DNA of 55,614 nt, from positions 1 through 55,614 of the forward strand of contig JAJUFM010000005.1 of the NCBI GenBank assembly GCA_029265995.1, in the 5' to 3' direction. The notes beneath the pieces were generated by a model. That model had not been told where the DNA came from, did no database searches, and was given only the letters and a program-made list of their open reading frames with translations. The stretch comes from Rhodospirillaceae bacterium. GTDB taxonomy: Bacteria; Pseudomonadota; Alphaproteobacteria; Kiloniellales; DSM-21159. Shown here piece by piece: positions 52,738 to 55,614 of this stretch. The position numbers and the translations under genes were made by a program. Position 1 is the stretch's first letter, and each line of letters opens with the position of its first letter.

Positions 52738-54243
52738 ATGTTTGAACCGACAGATGACAATCTCCGACTGGGCATCGTTGGAGCTGGGGCCATGGGAGGC
52801 GGCATTGCGCAGGTTGCCATCAGCGCGGGCGTGCAGGTGCTGTTGTTTGACCAGAATCCGTCCGCTGCGGAGGCAACCCGCAAGGCGGTCATCGGTCGGC
52901 TGGAGCGAAGGATCGAAAAGGGCACGTCCAGCCGGGAGGAGGTTGATCGCGCGGTGGCGTGCCTCAGGGTGGTCGATGAGCTTTCGCATCTAGCGGATCG
53001 CCAGGTCATCATCGAGGCGATCGTCGAGGATCTGGAGATCAAGCGCGATCTTTTCCGCCAGCTCGAGGCGCTCGTTGCCGATGATTGCGTGCTCGCTTCC
53101 AATACCTCTTCCCTGCCGATTGGCGCCATCGCCCGCGTATGCCGCCGACCGGAGCGGGTTGCCGGGTTGCATTTCTTCAATCCTGTGCCGGTGATGCGCC
53201 TGGTGGAGGTTATTCGCGGCCCTGAGAGCGATCCGGCTGTGGTCAAGGCTTTGCACGGGTTGGGCCGCCGTCTTGGCCGCACGCCGGTGGAGGTACCTGA
53301 TTCACCCGGTTTCCTGGTCAATCTCGGCGGGCGCGCCTTTACCACCGAAGGCCTGGCAATCCTGCAGGAAAGGGTTGCGACGCCTGCTCAGATCGATGCG
53401 GTTATGCGCGACGGCTTCGGCTTTCGAATGGGGCCGTTCGAGCTAATGGATCTGACGGGAATGGATGTGAACTTTCCCGTCACCCGTCTCGTTCATGAAG
53501 CCTTCTTTCACGATCCACGCCTCCGCTCCACGACCCTGCATCGCAGCCTCTATGAAGCGGGCCGCCTGGGCCGCAAGACGGGTCAGGGGCACTACCGCTA
53601 TGTGGACGGTAAACCTCAGGCGCCCAGCGCAGATGCGCCGGTCAGCGGCGACCCCGCGGGGAAGCTGGTCCTTCTGGAACCGGATGAGCGGCTACAGGCT
53701 TTTGCTGCGGAACTGGGAGTTGAGCTTGCCTGTGATGATGATGGAAGCAGCCCCCTTCTTGCCGCACCTGTTGGCGAGGATTGTACGGAACTCTCCCGGC
53801 GCAGCGGCGCCGATCCCCGCCGTCTGGTGGCAGTGGACTTGCTGCCGGACACGGCGACACGTGTTACCGTGATGGGAGCGCCGAACGTTGATCCCGACAT
53901 TCGGCAAAGTGTCGTCAACGTGCTCGGGCGCTCGCGCAGGGTCACGCTGATCAAAGACTCTCCAGGCTTCATCGCGCAGCGCCTTCTCGCGATGATCGCC
54001 AATCTAGGATGCGAAATGGCGCAAATCGGATTGGCGTCCCCTGCTGATATAGACACGGCCATGAAACTCGGCCTCAACTACCCGAAGGGGCCGCTGGAGA
54101 TTTGCGATCATGTTGGCTGCCGAACAACCTTCCGCATTCTGGAGCGCATGCAGGCTTTGACCGGAGACGACCGCTATCGTCCGAGCCAATGGCTGCGCCG
54201 GCGCGCTGATTTAGGGTTGTCGGCCGGTTTCATCGCGACCTGA
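52738..54243 (+). CDS. 3-hydroxyacyl-CoA dehydrogenase (PaaH-like, two-domain repeat)
   Basis: This 501-aa NAD-dependent enzyme has N-terminal [20 protein letters not shown] (about 12-31) and the catalytic context [36 protein letters not shown], followed by [17 protein letters not shown]. Two C-terminal 3HCDH domains follow ([22 protein letters not shown]... and [18 protein letters not shown]...). The duplicated C-terminal domain and length match PaaH/PaaC enzymes of phenylacetate degradation (about 500 aa). The ATG follows GAGGAGG. The thiolase gene starts 26 bp downstream, so the pair converts 3-hydroxyacyl-CoA to acetyl-CoA and a shorter acyl-CoA. Confidence 0.93.
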   Translation: MFEPTDDNLRLGIVGAGAMGGGIAQVAISAGVQVLLFDQNPSAAEATRKAVIGRLERRIEKGTSSREEVDRAVACLRVVDELSHLADRQVIIEAIVEDLEIKRDLFRQLEALVADDCVLASNTSSLPIGAIARVCRRPERVAGLHFFNPVPVMRLVEVIRGPESDPAVVKALHGLGRRLGRTPVEVPDSPGFLVNLGGRAFTTEGLAILQERVATPAQIDAVMRDGFGFRMGPFELMDLTGMDVNFPVTRLVHEAFFHDPRLRSTTLHRSLYEAGRLGRKTGQGHYRYVDGKPQAPSADAPVSGDPAGKLVLLEPDERLQAFAAELGVELACDDDGSSPLLAAPVGEDCTELSRRSGADPRRLVAVDLLPDTATRVTVMGAPNVDPDIRQSVVNVLGRSRRVTLIKDSPGFIAQRLLAMIANLGCEMAQIGLASPADIDTAMKLGLNYPKGPLEICDHVGCRTTFRILERMQALTGDDRYRPSQWLRRRADLGLSAGFIAT

Positions 54244-54269
54244 GATTTCGAGTAACGAAAGGACCTGCT

Positions 54270-55478
54270 GTGAGCACCGATGCCTATATCTGTGATGCCC
54301 TCCGGACTCCAATCGGTCGCTATGGCGGCGCGCTTTCTTCAGTACGGCCCGATGATCTCCTTGCCAGCGTTCTGCGTGCTCTTGTCGAGCGCAACGCCGA
54401 CGTCGATTGGTCGGGCCTGGATGACGTTATCATGGGCTGTGCCAATCAGGCGGGGGAGGACAACCGGAACGTGGCGCGCATGGCGTCGCTTCTGGCCGGC
54501 TTGCCCGAGCAGGTGCCAGGGGCCACCGTGAACCGACTCTGCGCCTCAGGTCTGGAAGCTGTTGGCCAAGCTGCGCGTGCCATTCGCTCAGGCGAGGCCG
54601 AATTGATCATTGCGGGTGGCGTGGAGTCCATGAGCCGCGCGCCCTTTGTGATGGCGAAGGCGCAAACGCCTTTCGACAGGCGCGCAGAGCTCTACGACAC
54701 GACGATCGGCTGGCGCTTCATCAATCCCGCCATGCAAGCGCTCTACGGAACGGATTCAATGCCCGAGACGGCGGAGAATGTCGCTGCAGACTTCGAGATC
54801 AAGCGCGAAGATCAGGATGCTTTCGCGCTGCGTTCGCAGCAGAAGGCTGCCACTGCGCAGGCAAATGGACGCCTCGCCAAAGAAATCCTGCCCATCAGCA
54901 TTCCGCAGCGGCGAGGAGAACCCCTTCTGATCGAGCGAGATGAGCATCCGCGAGAGACGAGCCTGGAAAAGCTTGCGGCTCTTTCCTCACCGTTTCGCAA
55001 GAACGGGACGGTTACGGCGGGCAATGCATCTGGGGTGAATGACGGCGCGGCGGCGCTCGTTATCGCTTCAGAAGCGGCCGCGAAGCGCTACGGTCTCGTG
55101 CCTCGTGCCCGGATCCTCGGGTGTGCCAGTGCTGGTGTCGCTCCTCGCGTGATGGGGATTGGCCCAGTACCTGCCACACGCAAGCTGCTCTCGCGGACCG
55201 GACATGCGATCGCGGATATCGACGTCATTGAGCTGAACGAGGCCTTTGCGGCGCAAGCTCTCGCCGTCTTGCGCCAACTGGGGGTGCCTGACGACGCTCC
55301 CCATGTGAACCCAAATGGTGGAGCCATTGCGCTGGGCCATCCCTTGGGGATGTCGGGGGCGAGACTGGCGCTAACCGCAACCGAGGAGTTGCAGCAGGAC
55401 CCGGCTCGCCGGCTTGCCCTCTGCACGATGTGCATCGGCGTTGGTCAAGGCATTGCACTGCTGTTGGAGCGGGTCTAG
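54270..55478 (+). CDS. Thiolase (3-oxoadipyl-CoA type)
   Basis: This 402-aa acyl-CoA thiolase has the nucleophile C91 ([18 protein letters not shown]), H357 ([17 protein letters not shown]) and the second cysteine C388 ([10 protein letters not shown]). The N-terminal [26 protein letters not shown] and [28 protein letters not shown] are typical of the PcaF/PaaJ branch that makes succinyl-CoA and acetyl-CoA from 3-oxoadipyl-CoA. A general acetyl-CoA acyltransferase role cannot be excluded. The start is GTG with AAGGA upstream. It is 26 bp after the dehydrogenase gene and convergent with the minus-strand gene at the right edge. Confidence 0.93.
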   Translation: MSTDAYICDALRTPIGRYGGALSSVRPDDLLASVLRALVERNADVDWSGLDDVIMGCANQAGEDNRNVARMASLLAGLPEQVPGATVNRLCASGLEAVGQAARAIRSGEAELIIAGGVESMSRAPFVMAKAQTPFDRRAELYDTTIGWRFINPAMQALYGTDSMPETAENVAADFEIKREDQDAFALRSQQKAATAQANGRLAKEILPISIPQRRGEPLLIERDEHPRETSLEKLAALSSPFRKNGTVTAGNASGVNDGAAALVIASEAAAKRYGLVPRARILGCASAGVAPRVMGIGPVPATRKLLSRTGHAIADIDVIELNEAFAAQALAVLRQLGVPDDAPHVNPNGGAIALGHPLGMSGARLALTATEELQQDPARRLALCTMCIGVGQGIALLLERV

Positions 55479-55490
55479 CCGTTCCAGGCT

Positions 55491-55516
55491 GCGCCTGAAC
55501 CCATTTTTTTAGGCGC
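55491..55516. terminator. Weak convergent hairpin after the thiolase gene
   Basis: GCGCCT (55491-55496) pairs with AGGCGC (55511-55516) across a 14-nt loop that includes seven Ts (55504-55510). The stem is only 6 bp and its right arm overlaps the end of the minus-strand gene, so termination strength is doubtful. Confidence 0.3.
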
Positions 55517-55614
55517 CGCCCATCGACTTGCTTGCGTTGCAATAGGCGGCCAAAGCGGTTGGGTCCTTCAGCAAAACGCGGTTGCCCTGAGTCTCGACCC
55601 CGTAGGCGCGAAGG
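55509..55614 (-). CDS. C-terminal end of an unidentified minus-strand gene (partial)
   Basis: The complement reads a stop-free 34-residue end, including YGVETQGNRVLLKDPTALAAYC and NASKSMGGA before TAA (complement of 55509-55511). The amino acid mix is protein-like and the frame is convergent with the thiolase, which fits the local gene arrangement. I do not recognise the family. The start is beyond the window. Confidence 0.45.
   Translation of the reverse strand, partial: LRAYGVETQGNRVLLKDPTALAAYCNASKSMGGA

Noticed and set aside
52528..52989. A 154-residue N-terminal extension of the MFS transporter
   Set aside because: It lies opposite the 3-hydroxyacyl-CoA dehydrogenase start and is low in hydrophobic residues, while the TTG at 52527 has an excellent ribosome site.
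1..55614. Insertion sequences, prophage, integrase, CRISPR arrays or toxin-antitoxin pairs
   Set aside because: No transposase, integrase, direct-repeat array or small paired gene of that type was found. Gene order and composition look like stable chromosome throughout.

Overview
The window looks like chromosomal DNA of an alphaproteobacterium, most likely a Rhodospirillales-type organism. This rests on gene content: a phasin, ClpS-ClpA, a ccoNOQP/ccoI/ccoS cluster, a DUF1127 protein, a sodium-symporter-type histidine kinase, and a high GC content. The taxonomic call is inference, since no rRNA is present. Nearly all space is coding, on both strands. There is one tRNA, and I see no insertion sequence, prophage, integrase or CRISPR array.

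Layout. 1-5.7 kb: the start of an exported Tat protein cut by the window edge, then a protein quality-control operon on the minus strand (hflK, hflC, DUF2065, Do-type protease) divergent from the Fe-S carrier mrp. 5.7-8.7 kb: minus-strand folD-dadA, then yggT and DUF167. 8.8-12.8 kb: tRNA-Ala(CGC) with its own promoter, an aminopeptidase P, a protein with two DUF1127 units, and rarD. 12.8-17.7 kb: a minus-strand run fadR-type regulator, MFS, glycerate kinase, pyruvate kinase, which reads as a hydroxy-acid/glycerate uptake route into glycolysis with a FadR-like operator. 17.8-25.7 kb: pepN and a complete livKHMGF-type ABC importer.

25.8-38.0 kb is the most interesting stretch. A long-form XRE regulator (ScfR/RamB type) with a histidine-kinase-like dimerisation segment, a stand-alone receiver, a small membrane protein and a symporter-histidine kinase run directly into the cbb3 oxidase genes ccoN-ccoO-ccoQ-ccoP, a 68-residue membrane protein, a DUF2189 membrane protein, ccoI and ccoS, all on one strand with mostly overlapping or closely spaced genes. 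The assembly genes ccoG and ccoH are absent. The arrangement suggests that carbon-source (perhaps short-chain acid) sensing is linked to high-affinity respiration.

38.1-42.5 kb: an SDR, then a phasin whose promoter is bracketed by two TGCA-type palindromes that match the expected PhaR operator, then clpS-clpA. 42.9-47.2 kb: an RND efflux pair (membrane fusion lipoprotein and pump). 47.2-51.2 kb: psuG and an HIT protein on the minus strand, then a ligase-associated exonuclease and an ATP-dependent DNA ligase. 51.3-55.6 kb: an MFS transporter, a 3-hydroxyacyl-CoA dehydrogenase and a thiolase of the phenylacetate/3-oxoadipate type, then the C-terminal end of an unidentified minus-strand gene.

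Many start sites were moved inward from the longest open frame to a start with a proper Shine-Dalgarno sequence or signal peptide. Genes are named from protein motifs read by eye. No database search was possible.
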